Counted from the stretch's first letter, positions 1-8,487 are shown. The stretch is 43,406 nt of DNA from Sphingobium phenoxybenzoativorans (GCF_001757355.1 NZ_MINO01000031.1:1-43406); one strand, 5' to 3'. Numbers and translations: made by a program. The notes: generated from the sequence alone by a model not told the origin.

Positions 1-1
1 C

Positions 2-301
2 GATGGCGCGCCCTGGACGGAATTGCGCATTGACGGCGGCATGGCCGCGAATGACTGGATGGCGCAGGACATTGCCGGCATATTGGACATGCCCGTCACC
101 CGCCCCGCCTTCGTCGAAACCACCGCCAAGGGCGCCGCCATGCTCGCCGCTGTCGGCGCGGGCCTGTTCCCGGCGCTGGAAGACGCCTGCGAAGCAATGG
201 CGGGACCGAGCGAACGGTTCATTCCCGCGCTTGACGAGGATGTGAGAGCGAAGCGTCTGGCGGGCTGGGATGAGGCTTTGGCGGGGGTGTTGAAAGGCTA
301 A
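2..301 (+). CDS. glpK: glycerol kinase, C-terminal fragment (5' end outside window)
   Basis: This is the last 99 codons of an FGGY-family kinase; the reading frame is open to the window edge, so the gene starts upstream. The family phosphorylates glycerol with ATP to sn-glycerol 3-phosphate in the cytoplasm. The visible part carries the C-terminal FGGY signature: a LRIDGGMAANDWMAQ block, which belongs to the ATP-binding domain, followed by RPAFVETTAKGAAMLAAVGAG, the usual GlpK 'E-T-T-A-x-G-A-A' segment. The tail of about 45 residues after that is normal for GlpK. Other FGGY sugar kinases share the fold, but the 'DGGMAANDWMAQ' and 'ETTAKGAAMLA' wording fits glycerol kinase best. It ends in TAA and converges with the SRPBCC operon. 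Confidence 0.85.
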   Translation, partial: DGAPWTELRIDGGMAANDWMAQDIAGILDMPVTRPAFVETTAKGAAMLAAVGAGLFPALEDACEAMAGPSERFIPALDEDVRAKRLAGWDEALAGVLKG

Positions 302-315
302 CTGCGTATGTTCCC

Positions 316-463
316 CGTCACCCCGGGCTTGACCCGGGGTCCCGCTATTTTAGATTTCAACAGTGGAAATTCGACCTGATTGAGCGCAGCAATCCTGACT
401 GACGGGATATGTTCGAATTGCTAAACAGAGAGCAGCGGGACCCCGGCTCAGGGCCGGGGTGAC
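316..463. repeat. paired inverted REP-like elements (REPIN type A)
   Basis: Two copies of a roughly 30-base palindromic unit face each other in the spacer between glpK and the SRPBCC operon. The left copy (316-346) and right copy (434-463) share the CGTCACCCCGG...CCCGCT pattern in opposite orientation, and each is itself a short hairpin (CCCCGGG/CCCGGGG in the left copy). The roughly 90 bases between them hold no ORF. Such doublets are the usual form of non-autonomous REP elements mobilised by RAYT transposases; no RAYT gene is in this window. The stem could also act as a bidirectional transcription stop between the convergent genes, which is inference. Confidence 0.75.
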
Positions 464-503
464 AAGAGGAGAAATGGCGGCGATTTGGCCCTATCCGGCC
501 ACC

Positions 504-1025
504 CTACCCCAACACCCCCTTCACCGCCGCCTCGGACCGCGCATGCAGCGCCCAGAAATCGCGCACCTTCTCCCCGGAAAGCACGCCCTGCAGCACCGCC
601 AGATGCGAATGCCATCCGCCGCCGAAATTCGCCATCGGCCCCGGCCCGCTGATGCCGCTATGGGTCAGGACCAGCCGGGTGCGTTCGCCCTCCGGGAACA
701 GCCTGAACTCCGCCACGCCTTCCTTGCCGCCGTCCCATGTGAACGCCAGCAGCCGGGGGGCGTCGAACTGCTCCACCGTCTCCCGCCCCACCGCGCCCTT
801 GCTCGCGGCATATTCCGCCGGATAGGGCACATCGTCGGCCGACAGAGTGTCATGGTCGAACAGCAGCTCGACAGTCCCGCCCACGCATGGCTCCATGGGT
901 CCGCCTGCAAACCACTGGCCGCGCAGCTCCGCGTCCGTCAGGTAACGCCACACCGTCTCGACCGGCGCGTCCAATATCCGTTCGAACCGGATGGTGTCCG
1001 CGCCGATGCGTTCGATCTCAACCAT
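504..1025 (-). CDS. SRPBCC / AHSA1-domain protein (second copy)
   Basis: A protein of 173 residues of the Activator-of-Hsp90-ATPase-1-like (START/Bet v1, SRPBCC) family: N-terminal strand with ILDAPVETVWRYLTDAELRGQWF, the typical opening in which a 'P-x-x-x-V-W' helix precedes the ligand cavity, then alternating beta strands and a C-terminal helix beginning at about residue 130. These cytoplasmic proteins bind hydrophobic ligands; no ligand can be deduced. I place the start at the second of two adjacent ATGs because GGAG lies seven bases ahead of it; the start two codons upstream (1031) would have almost no spacing. It overlaps the end of the preceding SRPBCC gene by 8 bases, so the two are probably translationally coupled. 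Third gene of the arsR operon. Confidence 0.85.
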   Translation of the reverse strand: MVEIERIGADTIRFERILDAPVETVWRYLTDAELRGQWFAGGPMEPCVGGTVELLFDHDTLSADDVPYPAEYAASKGAVGRETVEQFDAPRLLAFTWDGGKEGVAEFRLFPEGERTRLVLTHSGISGPGPMANFGGGWHSHLAVLQGVLSGEKVRDFWALHARSEAAVKGVLG

Positions 1026-1485
1026 GTCCATTCTCCAATAGCGTAGCCAGCGACCCAAGGATCATCGTCCAGCCCTTGCGGGTCTGCGCCTCATAGGCGG
1101 CCCATTGCGGGTCCATCTCATGCGTCAGGGTCAGGGTGCATCCGCCCCCGTCAGCGGGCGCGATCGCGATCGACACCCGCGTCCATTCTTCTTCGCCGGA
1201 GGGGTCGGCGCGAAACAGGAAGACCAGCCGCTCCGGCCTGTCGATCACCTCATAGCGGCCATAATGATGCGCATCACCGCTCCCTCCGTTCCCGCCGGGC
1301 CGCCGCTCTACAATCTCGAAACCGCCGCCTACGCGCGCATCGATCTCCACCTTCACCATCTCCCCGCCCGGCGTCGCGAACAGAAAGCGTCCCGCCATTG
1401 CGGGGTCGAGCCAGGCGTCGAACACCCGCTCCGGCGCAGCGTCGAAGGCGCGCGTGACGGTCAAGATCACGGGGGCCTCGCTCAT
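1018..1485 (-). CDS. SRPBCC / AHSA1-domain protein (first copy)
   Basis: A 155-residue SRPBCC protein with the N-terminal signature FDAAPERVFDAWLDPAMAGR, a glycine-rich GGGFEI strand and a long C-terminal helix (about 130-150) ending LATLLENGHG. Tandem AHSA1-like genes behind an ArsR repressor are a common proteobacterial arrangement. The start ATG overlaps the arsR stop by four bases (ATGA) and the 3' end overlaps the next SRPBCC gene, so all three probably form one transcript. The two SRPBCC proteins differ clearly in sequence and look like old paralogues. Ligand and role unknown; roles in detoxification are sometimes proposed for such clusters, with no direct evidence here. Confidence 0.88.
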   Translation of the reverse strand: MSEAPVILTVTRAFDAAPERVFDAWLDPAMAGRFLFATPGGEMVKVEIDARVGGGFEIVERRPGGNGGSGDAHHYGRYEVIDRPERLVFLFRADPSGEEEWTRVSIAIAPADGGGCTLTLTHEMDPQWAAYEAQTRKGWTMILGSLATLLENGHG

Positions 1486-1811
1486 GCCTTCGACTCCTTG
1501 TCAGCGGCGAGCAGAGCATCCAGCCGGTCCAGGCTGACCGTCCAGAACCGCTCCCATTGCGCGATCCAGCGTTCGGCCTCGGCCAACGGTTCCGGCTGCA
1601 GGCTGCACATCTGCGTCCGGCCCACCTTGCGCCGCGACACCAGTCCCGCCCGCTCCAGCATCTTCACATGTTTGGATGCCCCGGCGAAGGACATGGCATA
1701 GGGCTGCGCCAGTTCGCCAATGCTCCGCTCGCCAAGCGCCAGCGCCGCCAGCATGCCGCGCCGGGTGGGATCGGCCAGGGCCATGAAGGTCATATCGAGT
1801 CGTTCAACCAT
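1482..1811 (-). CDS. ArsR-family winged-helix repressor
   Basis: A 109-residue winged-helix regulator: FMALADPTRRGMLAALALGERSIGELAQ forms helices 1-2 and the start of the HTH, SFAGASKHVKMLERAGLVSRRKVGRTQ is the recognition helix and wing. It lacks the cysteine metal sites of metal-sensing ArsR proteins (the only Cys is in the wing, MCSLQP), so it belongs to the non-metal class usually paired with SRPBCC genes. It heads the operon with two SRPBCC genes, overlapping the next by ATGA. A perfect palindrome lies across its start codon and suggests autorepression. Confidence 0.9.
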   Translation of the reverse strand: MVERLDMTFMALADPTRRGMLAALALGERSIGELAQPYAMSFAGASKHVKMLERAGLVSRRKVGRTQMCSLQPEPLAEAERWIAQWERFWTVSLDRLDALLAADKESKA

Positions 1812-1846
1812 ATGGTTTAATATTGTGGATTGACGGAAAAAGTCAA
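1806..1846 (-). promoter_or_regulatory. probable promoter and operator of the arsR-SRPBCC operon
   Basis: Reading the minus strand, TTGACT (1846-1841) and AATATT (1824-1819) are spaced 16 bases apart and resemble a sigma-70 promoter. A perfect 12-base palindrome AACCATATGGTT (1806-1817) overlaps the arsR start codon, where bound repressor would block both initiation and early translation. The palindrome is seen directly; its role as the ArsR operator is inferred from position. Confidence 0.5.
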
Positions 1847-1893
1847 CCGATCGGCTTACTGTTTATCCTGCGCCTCTCGGCCTGTCCGCCAAA

Positions 1894-1958
1894 TCCGTTC
1901 GCTTCGAGCGTGTCGAGAAGCCTTGGCGCCCGTTCCCGGCGCGCTCGAAACGAACGGA
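1894..1958. repeat. paired inverted REP-like element (type B)
   Basis: Arms CCGTTCGCTTCGAGCG (1895-1910) and CGCTCGAAACGAACGG (1942-1957) are inverted copies with one mismatch, separated by a 31-base loop. This CCGTTCG-TTCGAG family is unrelated in sequence to the CGTCACCCC family at 316-463 and 5330-5413. It sits in the spacer between the arsR promoter and the lipoprotein stop codon. Confidence 0.7.
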
Positions 1959-2030
1959 AAAGAGCCTGTCTTTGGCCATGCCGTTCATGCCGAAGCTGCC
2001 GCAGATATCAGCCCCGATAGGCCGCGCCGC

Positions 2031-2684
2031 CTATCGCGCTGACAATTCCTGCCGCCCTTCCTTGCGCCAGGCCGCCAGCCGCACCTGATACACCGCATAG
2101 GCGTCGTAAAATTCCAGGAAAGGCGCCTCCAGGCTGGCGATCGCTTCCGGCGCATAGGCGCTCAACTCGGACGATTTCCGCGCATTGGCCGCCCTTCCCA
2201 CCACAATCGCCCGGTCGCAGAACCTCTCCTGCACCGGCGGCAGCGCGAAGAAATTATAGACGCGCGTGTTCAACCGGTCGCGCGCGTCCACGCCCTTCGA
2301 TCCAAGGCGCTCCTTATATTCCGCGTCGACGGCCTTGTTGGTCTTGGCCAGGATCGTCTTATGCGCGTTAAGCAACTGATTATATTGCACGCGCGCGGCA
2401 TCCTGCTTCAGGCAGGACAGCGCCGCGACATTCAACGCCATGCGGACATGCCACAGCGTCGCCGCTTCGCTCAATTCCCGGTTCGGGGTGATCCGCTGGC
2501 CGTCCTTGCCGACGGCCGGGATGGTCATGCCCGCCGTTGCGCCCATGGGCGGCCTTGGCATGGATGAGGGCTTGGCGGCTGGTTTGGAGACGCTGGCGAT
2601 CGGCTTTCGTTTGCCGCCTGCGCATCCGGCGAGCAAACCCGCCGTAACCGCCACAGCGATACATTGCCTGATAATGGCGCCCAT
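2031..2684 (-). CDS. conserved hypothetical lipoprotein
   Basis: A 217-residue protein with an N-terminal type II signal: basic start, hydrophobic stretch and lipobox LLAGC with the acylated Cys at residue 21. A short Lys/Pro/Ser-rich linker (to about 50) leads to a mostly helical domain with two further cysteines, in LSCLKQD (about 95) and ERFCDRA (about 157), which could form a disulfide in the periplasm. I recognise no catalytic motif and no named domain. It is monocistronic, flanked by 200-base spacers. Function unknown. Confidence 0.75.
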   Translation of the reverse strand: MGAIIRQCIAVAVTAGLLAGCAGGKRKPIASVSKPAAKPSSMPRPPMGATAGMTIPAVGKDGQRITPNRELSEAATLWHVRMALNVAALSCLKQDAARVQYNQLLNAHKTILAKTNKAVDAEYKERLGSKGVDARDRLNTRVYNFFALPPVQERFCDRAIVVGRAANARKSSELSAYAPEAIASLEAPFLEFYDAYAVYQVRLAAWRKEGRQELSAR

Positions 2685-2915
2685 GAATAAGCCCCCCTCT
2701 CCCGCTGGGCCTATTCATACCATTATGGTTAACTTAATTAGTTAATGATTCCATCGACTTACCGCAAAAGCGACTCGGATCACCGCTTTCGCGATATATA
2801 TGCGAAGGCGTGTGTTGGATTTTCCTGCCAAACCCTTGAACCGCCACGATTAAACCGGCTTGAAAAAAGCCAGATACCGTCGCGTTCCTCATCGCATTTG
2901 TTGGGCGCAATGCGT
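2685..2915. other. AT-rich spacer, no gene seen
   Basis: 231 bases between the lipoprotein start and the bkd E2 stop codon. It probably carries the lipoprotein promoter. A 17-base near-perfect palindrome with arms TTAACT/AGTTAA lies at 2729-2745, about 45 bases upstream of the lipoprotein start, a plausible regulator site. No supported ORF or RNA was found. Confidence 0.5.
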
Positions 2916-4223
2916 TTAGTCGGCGAACAAAAGGACCGGCGTTTCCAGCAGCTTGCGGATCGCCTGAACGAAACTCGCGGCGTCCCATCCGTCCACGACC
3001 CTATGATCGCAACTGATTGACAGGTTCATCAGCTTCGCCGCCACGATCTCGCCATCCTTGATCACTGGCCGCTCAATCACCCGGTTGGGGCCTATGATCG
3101 CCACTTCCGGCCGGTTGATGACCGGCGTCGTCGCTACGCCGCCCAGCGGCCCCAGCGAAGTCAGCGTCAGGGTGGAGCCGGACAATTCCTCCGACTTCGC
3201 CTTGCCGCTCCGCGCCGCCTCGGCCAGCCGGACGATCTCGCTGGCCAATTGCCAGACATTGCGGTTCTGCGCGTCGCGGATCACCGGCACCATCAGGCCC
3301 GCATCGGTCTGCGTCGCCATGCCCAGATGCACCGCCCCATGCCGCGTCACCACGCCCGCCTCGTCATCATAGCGGGCATTGATCATCGGGAAGCCCGGCA
3401 ACGCCTTGCAGATCGCGACGATCAGCAGCGGCAACATGGTCAGCTTCGGCCGGTCGCCCCGGTTCGCGTTGAGGTCCGCCCGCATCGCCTCTAGGTCAGT
3501 GACGTCGATCTCCTCGACATAGGTGAAATGCGGGATATTCCGCTTGGACGCCGCCATATTCTCGGCGATCCGTCGCCGCATGCCAATGACCTTGATCGCC
3601 TCGTCAGGCCGGGTCGCCGATCGTCCGGCAGGCCGGTATCCCTCGCCCGCGCCATAGAGCAGATAGGCGTCCAGATCGGCATGACGGATGCGCCCGTCGG
3701 CGGTGCGCACCTGCGCCAGATCAACGCCCAGCGCCTTCGCCCGCGCCCGGACAGCCGGGGAAGCGAGGACTTTGGCGCTCTCCTCTCCGTTCGGGCTGAA
3801 CTTGTCGAAGCCCTGCCCTTTCCCTTCCACAACAGTCGAAGCCAAGGGCAGCCCTTCGACAGGCTCAGGGCGAACGGGAGGGGGAACGGCAATCTGCTCA
3901 ACCCCCGGATTCTCCGCCTCCAGAACATCTTCCTCCACCGCAGGCGACTCAACCGCCGCGGGCGGCGCGACCTCCCCCTCGCCTTCCGTCTCGATCACCA
4001 CCAGCATCCCGCCAATGGCGATCTGGTCGCCCGGCTCCCCGGCCAGTTCGACCACCGTTCCGGCGACCGGCGATTCCATCTCGACGGTCGCCTTGTCGGT
4101 CATCATGTCGGCGAGCGGCTGGTCCTCCTCCACCGTATCGCCCAGCTTCACATGCCAGCCGACAATCTCCGCCTCGGATATGCCTTCGCCAATGTCGGGA
4201 AGGCGGAACGTGAAACGCGCCAT
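2916..4223 (-). CDS. bkdB: branched-chain 2-oxoacid dehydrogenase E2 (dihydrolipoamide acyltransferase)
   Basis: 435 residues in the E2 order. The lipoyl domain is 1-80 with lipoylated Lys44 in TDKATVEME. A linker follows, then the peripheral subunit-binding domain (about 153-189, SPAVRARAKALGVD) and the catalytic domain (about 210-435) with the CoA-acyltransferase motif HRVVDGW, His407 and Asp411. It transfers the acyl group from E1 to CoA in the complex that decarboxylates branched-chain 2-oxo acids. I start at MARFTF, 5 bases after the E1beta stop, with AAGGA upstream; the longer frame only extends into E1beta. Residues about 116-146 of the linker are encoded by a REP doublet, an unusual insertion. 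No E3 gene is adjacent, so the complex must use dihydrolipoamide dehydrogenase from another locus. Confidence 0.93.
   Translation of the reverse strand: MARFTFRLPDIGEGISEAEIVGWHVKLGDTVEEDQPLADMMTDKATVEMESPVAGTVVELAGEPGDQIAIGGMLVVIETEGEGEVAPPAAVESPAVEEDVLEAENPGVEQIAVPPPVRPEPVEGLPLASTVVEGKGQGFDKFSPNGEESAKVLASPAVRARAKALGVDLAQVRTADGRIRHADLDAYLLYGAGEGYRPAGRSATRPDEAIKVIGMRRRIAENMAASKRNIPHFTYVEEIDVTDLEAMRADLNANRGDRPKLTMLPLLIVAICKALPGFPMINARYDDEAGVVTRHGAVHLGMATQTDAGLMVPVIRDAQNRNVWQLASEIVRLAEAARSGKAKSEELSGSTLTLTSLGPLGGVATTPVINRPEVAIIGPNRVIERPVIKDGEIVAAKLMNLSISCDHRVVDGWDAASFVQAIRKLLETPVLLFAD
3787..3878. repeat. REP doublet inside the E2 coding sequence (type C)
   Basis: Arms CCGTTCGGGCTGAACTTGTC (start 3787) and the inverted GACAGGCTCAGGGCGAACGG (end near 3877), both extended by a TCGAAG/CTTCGA step, face each other around a central spacer of about 30 bases. 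The whole unit is open in the E2 frame and encodes about 31 residues of the interdomain linker, including RPEPVEG and FDKFSPNG, peptide strings often produced when this repeat is translated. The 92-base span itself is not a multiple of three, so flanking sequence must have adjusted the frame. Confidence 0.8.
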
Positions 4224-4228
4224 GCTGG

Positions 4229-5305
4229 TCAGTCCTTCAAAATCTTGGCCATGGCCTCGCGGATGCGGATCGGCCCCGGAAAATACGCCCATTCAAGGCT
4301 GTGCGGGTAAGGCGTGTCGAAACCTGTCACACGCTCGATCGGCGCCTCCAGATGGTGGAAGCATCGCTCCTGCACCAGCGCCGACAGCTCCGCGCCGAAC
4401 CCGCCGGTCCGCGTCGCCTCATGGACGATCAGGCAGCGGCCGGTTTTCCTGACGGACGCCTCTATCGCCTCGATATCCAGCGGCACCAAAGTTCGCAGGT
4501 CGATGATTTCCGCGTCGATATCCGCTTCCGCCACCGTGCTGGCGACGACATGCACCATCGTACCGTAGCAGAGGATGGTCAGCGCCTCGCCCTCGCGCAC
4601 CGTGCGCGCCTTGCCCAACGGTATCCGGTAATATCCCTCCGGCACCTGCGCATCGGCATGCCCGGCCCAGCTTTTGGCGGGCCGGTCATAATGGCCGTCA
4701 AACGGGCCGTTATAAATGCGCTTGGGTTCGAAAAAGAGCGTCGGATCATTATCCTCGATCGCCGCGATCAACAGGCCCTTGGCATCGTAAGGCGTGGACG
4801 GGATCACCGTCTTTATGCCCGATACATGCGTGAAGATGCCTTCCGGGCTTTGGCTGTGCGTCTGCCCGCCGAAAATGCCCCCGCCAAAGGGCGATCGCAC
4901 CGTCATCGGCGCGATAAACTCGCCCGCCGACCGGTAACGCAGCCGCGCCGCCTCGCTGACGAGCTGGTCCAGCGCCGGATAGATATAATCAGCAAACTGG
5001 ATCTCCGGCACCGGCCGCAACCCATAGGCCCCCATGCCGACCGCCACGCCGATGATCCCGCATTCGGTGATCGGCGTGTCGAACACCCGGTTCTTGCCAT
5101 ATTTTGCCTGCAGCCCCGCCGTCGCGCGGAACACGCCCCCGAAAAAGCCGACATCCTCGCCCATGACGACGACGTCGGGGTCGCGGCCCATCATCACGTC
5201 CAGGGCGCTGTTGATCGCCTGGATCATGTTCATCTGTTTGGCATCGCCCGGCCCTACGGTCTCGGTTCCCGCGCCGGGGACGACTTCTGAAACAACCTCA
5301 GCCAT
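4229..5305 (-). CDS. bkdA2: branched-chain 2-oxoacid dehydrogenase E1 beta subunit
   Basis: 358 residues of the transketolase-like Pyr/C-terminal type: MNMIQAINSALDVMM, GEDVGFFGGVFRAT, the conserved glutamate-containing DTPITECGIIGVAVGMGAYG, then EIQFADYIYPALDQ and the C-terminal domain with TRTGGFGAELSA. It forms the alpha2beta2 E1 with the upstream gene; E1beta helps activate thiamine diphosphate bound between subunits. The choice of ATG at 5305 places GGAG ten bases upstream; an ATG three codons earlier sits only one base from the GGAG. The 126-base spacer to the E1alpha stop holds a strong palindromic repeat. It is followed after 5 bases by E2. Confidence 0.93.
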   Translation of the reverse strand: MAEVVSEVVPGAGTETVGPGDAKQMNMIQAINSALDVMMGRDPDVVVMGEDVGFFGGVFRATAGLQAKYGKNRVFDTPITECGIIGVAVGMGAYGLRPVPEIQFADYIYPALDQLVSEAARLRYRSAGEFIAPMTVRSPFGGGIFGGQTHSQSPEGIFTHVSGIKTVIPSTPYDAKGLLIAAIEDNDPTLFFEPKRIYNGPFDGHYDRPAKSWAGHADAQVPEGYYRIPLGKARTVREGEALTILCYGTMVHVVASTVAEADIDAEIIDLRTLVPLDIEAIEASVRKTGRCLIVHEATRTGGFGAELSALVQERCFHHLEAPIERVTGFDTPYPHSLEWAYFPGPIRIREAMAKILKD

Positions 5306-5329
5306 GACGACCATACTCCACCCCACAGG

Positions 5330-5413
5330 CCGTCACCCCTGCGAAGGCAGGGGTCCCGCTTCCTTGGCTGCGCCGGAACAGTAGCAAGATCCCTGCCTTC
5401 GCAGGGGTGACGG
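5330..5413. repeat. REP doublet between E1alpha and E1beta (type A variant)
   Basis: Arms 5330-5352 and 5391-5413 are perfect 23-base inverted copies (beginning CCGTCACCCCTGCGAAGG) around a 38-base loop. The element fills most of the spacer between two genes of one operon. Transcribed, it would form a very stable hairpin that could protect the upstream E1alpha message or partly stop transcription and so set the E1alpha:E1beta ratio. The structure is seen; the effect is inference. There is no U-run after the stem on the minus strand, so it is not a standard intrinsic terminator. Confidence 0.85.
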
Positions 5414-5431
5414 AATGAATGTGCGGCATGC

Positions 5432-6788
<1,357 letters not shown>

Positions 6789-6861
6789 AGACGTAGGAAA
6801 AGGCAAGTTTTGCTGACCTATCTGACTTTGCCTCCCGTCATTTTCCCTTTGCCGTTCCAGC

Positions 6862-7812
6862 CTAGACCGCGACCGGCGCTGCGATATGGCCCTGCGGCGC
6901 ATAGTCCAGCACCTCGAAATCCTCGATCGCATAATCGAAAATGCTCGAAGGCCTGCGATTGATCCGCAGGCGGGGCGCGCCGGAGGGAACCCGCGCAATC
7001 TGCGCCTCCACCAGATCCGCATGGTTGAGATAAAGGTGAACGTCACCGCCGCTCCACACCACCTCGCCCGGCTCCAGGTCGCATTGCTGCGCCAGCATGC
7101 GGGTCAGCATGGAAAGGCCGAAGATATTGAAAGCGAAGCCCAGCCCAAGGTCGCAACTGCGCTGGAACAGCATGCCGGAAAGCTTCCCGTTCGCCACATG
7201 GAATTGATAGGTCATGTGGCAGGGCGGAAGCGCCATTCCCGCCAGTTCCGCCACATTCCAGCCGGTGAACAGCAACCGGCGCGATCCGGGGTTGGTGCGG
7301 ATAGCCTCCACCAATTCGGCGATCTGGTTATATCCCTGCTCCGCACGGCGGAACAGACCTTCCCCCGCCGGTTCATAACGCGGCCAGTTCACCCATTGCG
7401 CGCCATAGACAGGGCCAAGGTCGCCCCAGCGGGTCGCAAAAGCCTCATCGTCGATGATCCGCCGTTCAAACGCATCGCGATCTATGTCCTCGCCCGTTTC
7501 CCGGCGATAGCTGTCCAGCGGCCAGTCCGTCCAGATGTGGACCCCCTGCTCCACCAGCGGCCGGATATTGGTGTTGCCCGTCAGGAACCACAGCATCTCC
7601 CGCGCGGCGGCCTTCCAATAGACCCGCTTGGTAGTGAGCAGGGGAATCGCGTCGTCCGCCAGGGAAAAGCGCATGGTCGCCCCCAGGATGGACCGTGTGC
7701 CCACGCCCGTCCGGTCGATCCTCTCATCGCCATGCAGCCATATATGGCGCATCAGGTCGAGATATTGTTGCTCATAATGGGGCGTTTGCCGGGCGTGCGA
7801 GTCTGCGATCAT
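6862..7812 (-). CDS. thyA: thymidylate synthase
   Basis: 316 residues, longer than the 264-residue E. coli enzyme because of an insertion at about 85-150, as in ThyA forms of about 315 residues. It methylates dUMP to dTMP using 5,10-methylenetetrahydrofolate. Visible motifs: DRTGVGTRS (Arg phosphate loop), TTKRVYWKAAAREMLWFL, catalytic Cys198 in ALPPCHMTYQFHV, QRSCDLGLGFAFNI and the C-terminal HLYLNHADLVEAQ. Complete family pattern, so very likely functional. Usually paired with folA; here no dihydrofolate reductase is adjacent. The start is the first ATG of the frame with only a weak ribosome site; MRHIWLHG at 7752 is too far in to be the start. Confidence 0.95.
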   Translation of the reverse strand: MIADSHARQTPHYEQQYLDLMRHIWLHGDERIDRTGVGTRSILGATMRFSLADDAIPLLTTKRVYWKAAAREMLWFLTGNTNIRPLVEQGVHIWTDWPLDSYRRETGEDIDRDAFERRIIDDEAFATRWGDLGPVYGAQWVNWPRYEPAGEGLFRRAEQGYNQIAELVEAIRTNPGSRRLLFTGWNVAELAGMALPPCHMTYQFHVANGKLSGMLFQRSCDLGLGFAFNIFGLSMLTRMLAQQCDLEPGEVVWSGGDVHLYLNHADLVEAQIARVPSGAPRLRINRRPSSIFDYAIEDFEVLDYAPQGHIAAPVAV

Positions 7813-7952
7813 GAAGCCGTTCTAGACGAGCGCGGGCGGCAGACCAAGCAGCGCGGCCCTCCCTCCGAAATGGACAAGCATGATGCCAATTGCCTCCATA
7901 ACGGAGAAAGGCGGCGTGGCGCACGGGCCGCGCTTGCAGCCAAAACCCCAGC

Positions 7953-8309
7953 ATGCGCTCCCATGAAGCCCTGCAGATGATGGCGCCAGAGGCGACCGAC
8001 AATGAACAAGCTCTGGTGATTTTTATCGACGAGGCATGCAGTCCTGTTCACGTCCTGCCGCTCCGGGGTCGTCCGGGTCATGTCGCGCTTCCCATGCGGA
8101 CGATCGTGCAGGAGGCGCTGGTCAGGCAGTGCCGCTTCCTGCTGCTCTACCATAGCCATGGCGCTGGCGATCCCTCGCCCAGCCCGGACGATATCCTGAC
8201 GACGCGCTTGCTCTGCCGTTTGCTGAAACCCCTGCATATCCGTCTGGCCGACCACGTCATATATGCCGGAAAAAGGCGATTCAGCTTTCGCCAGTCGGGG
8301 CTGTTATAG
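7953..8309 (+). CDS. small JAMM/MPN (RadC-like) protein
   Basis: 118 residues containing a full JAMM metal motif: Glu27 in IFIDEAC, then His67 and His69 in LYHSHGAGDPSPSPDD, Ser77 and Asp80 (H-x-H-x7-S-x2-D). The 'GDPSPSPDD' wording and the following ILTTRL helix are those of the RadC C-terminal domain, but the N-terminal HhH region of RadC is absent. JAMM proteins are zinc isopeptidases or hydrolases; short stand-alone copies are common in sphingomonads and have no proven role. The start is uncertain: ATGs at 7953, 7977 and 7980 all lack a strong ribosome site. It lies 350 bases from a sulfur-carrier/E1 cluster, a combination seen in cysteine-forming CysO-Mec systems, but on the opposite strand. 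Confidence 0.65.
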   Translation: MRSHEALQMMAPEATDNEQALVIFIDEACSPVHVLPLRGRPGHVALPMRTIVQEALVRQCRFLLLYHSHGAGDPSPSPDDILTTRLLCRLLKPLHIRLADHVIYAGKRRFSFRQSGLL

Positions 8310-8337
8310 GTCCCTGCAATAAACCCGGCCGGGACGC

Positions 8338-8366
8338 TTGCAACATCCAGACCCCGACTCTATAGA
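8338..8366 (+). promoter_or_regulatory. tRNA-Pro promoter
   Basis: TTGCAA (8338-8343) and TATAGA (8361-8366) are separated by exactly 17 bases and lie 45 bases before the mature 5' end of tRNA-Pro, a normal distance for a processed leader. Confidence 0.6.
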
Positions 8367-8410
8367 CCGCCGCCTGCCTGCCGGACCCGCACATGCGATT
8401 CCGGCTCGGT

Positions 8411-8487
8411 CGGGGAGTAGCTCAGCCTGGTAGAGCACTGTCTTCGGGAGGCAGGGGCCGGAGGTTCGAATCCTCTCTCCCCGACCA
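8411..8487 (+). tRNA. tRNA-Pro (anticodon CGG)
   Basis: A 77-base cloverleaf with encoded CCA. The acceptor CGGGGAG pairs with CTCCCCG, the discriminator is A, the anticodon stem CTGTC/GGCAG holds loop TTCGGGA with anticodon CGG, and the T loop is TTCGAAT. It decodes CCG, a frequent proline codon in this GC-rich DNA. Confidence 0.96.

Noticed and set aside
459..1046. Long plus-strand ORF (195 codons) over the SRPBCC genes
   Set aside because: It is a high-GC shadow of the minus-strand SRPBCC genes, which have clear family motifs; the plus-strand translation has none.
4223..4292. Upstream extension of E2 (23 more codons)
   Set aside because: It would run into the E1beta coding sequence; the lipoyl domain begins normally at MARFTF.
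8411..8487. Duplicate tRNA-Pro 3' end as an attachment site downstream
   Set aside because: I looked for a copy of the T-arm/acceptor sequence up to 14 kb and found none; no integrase is present.
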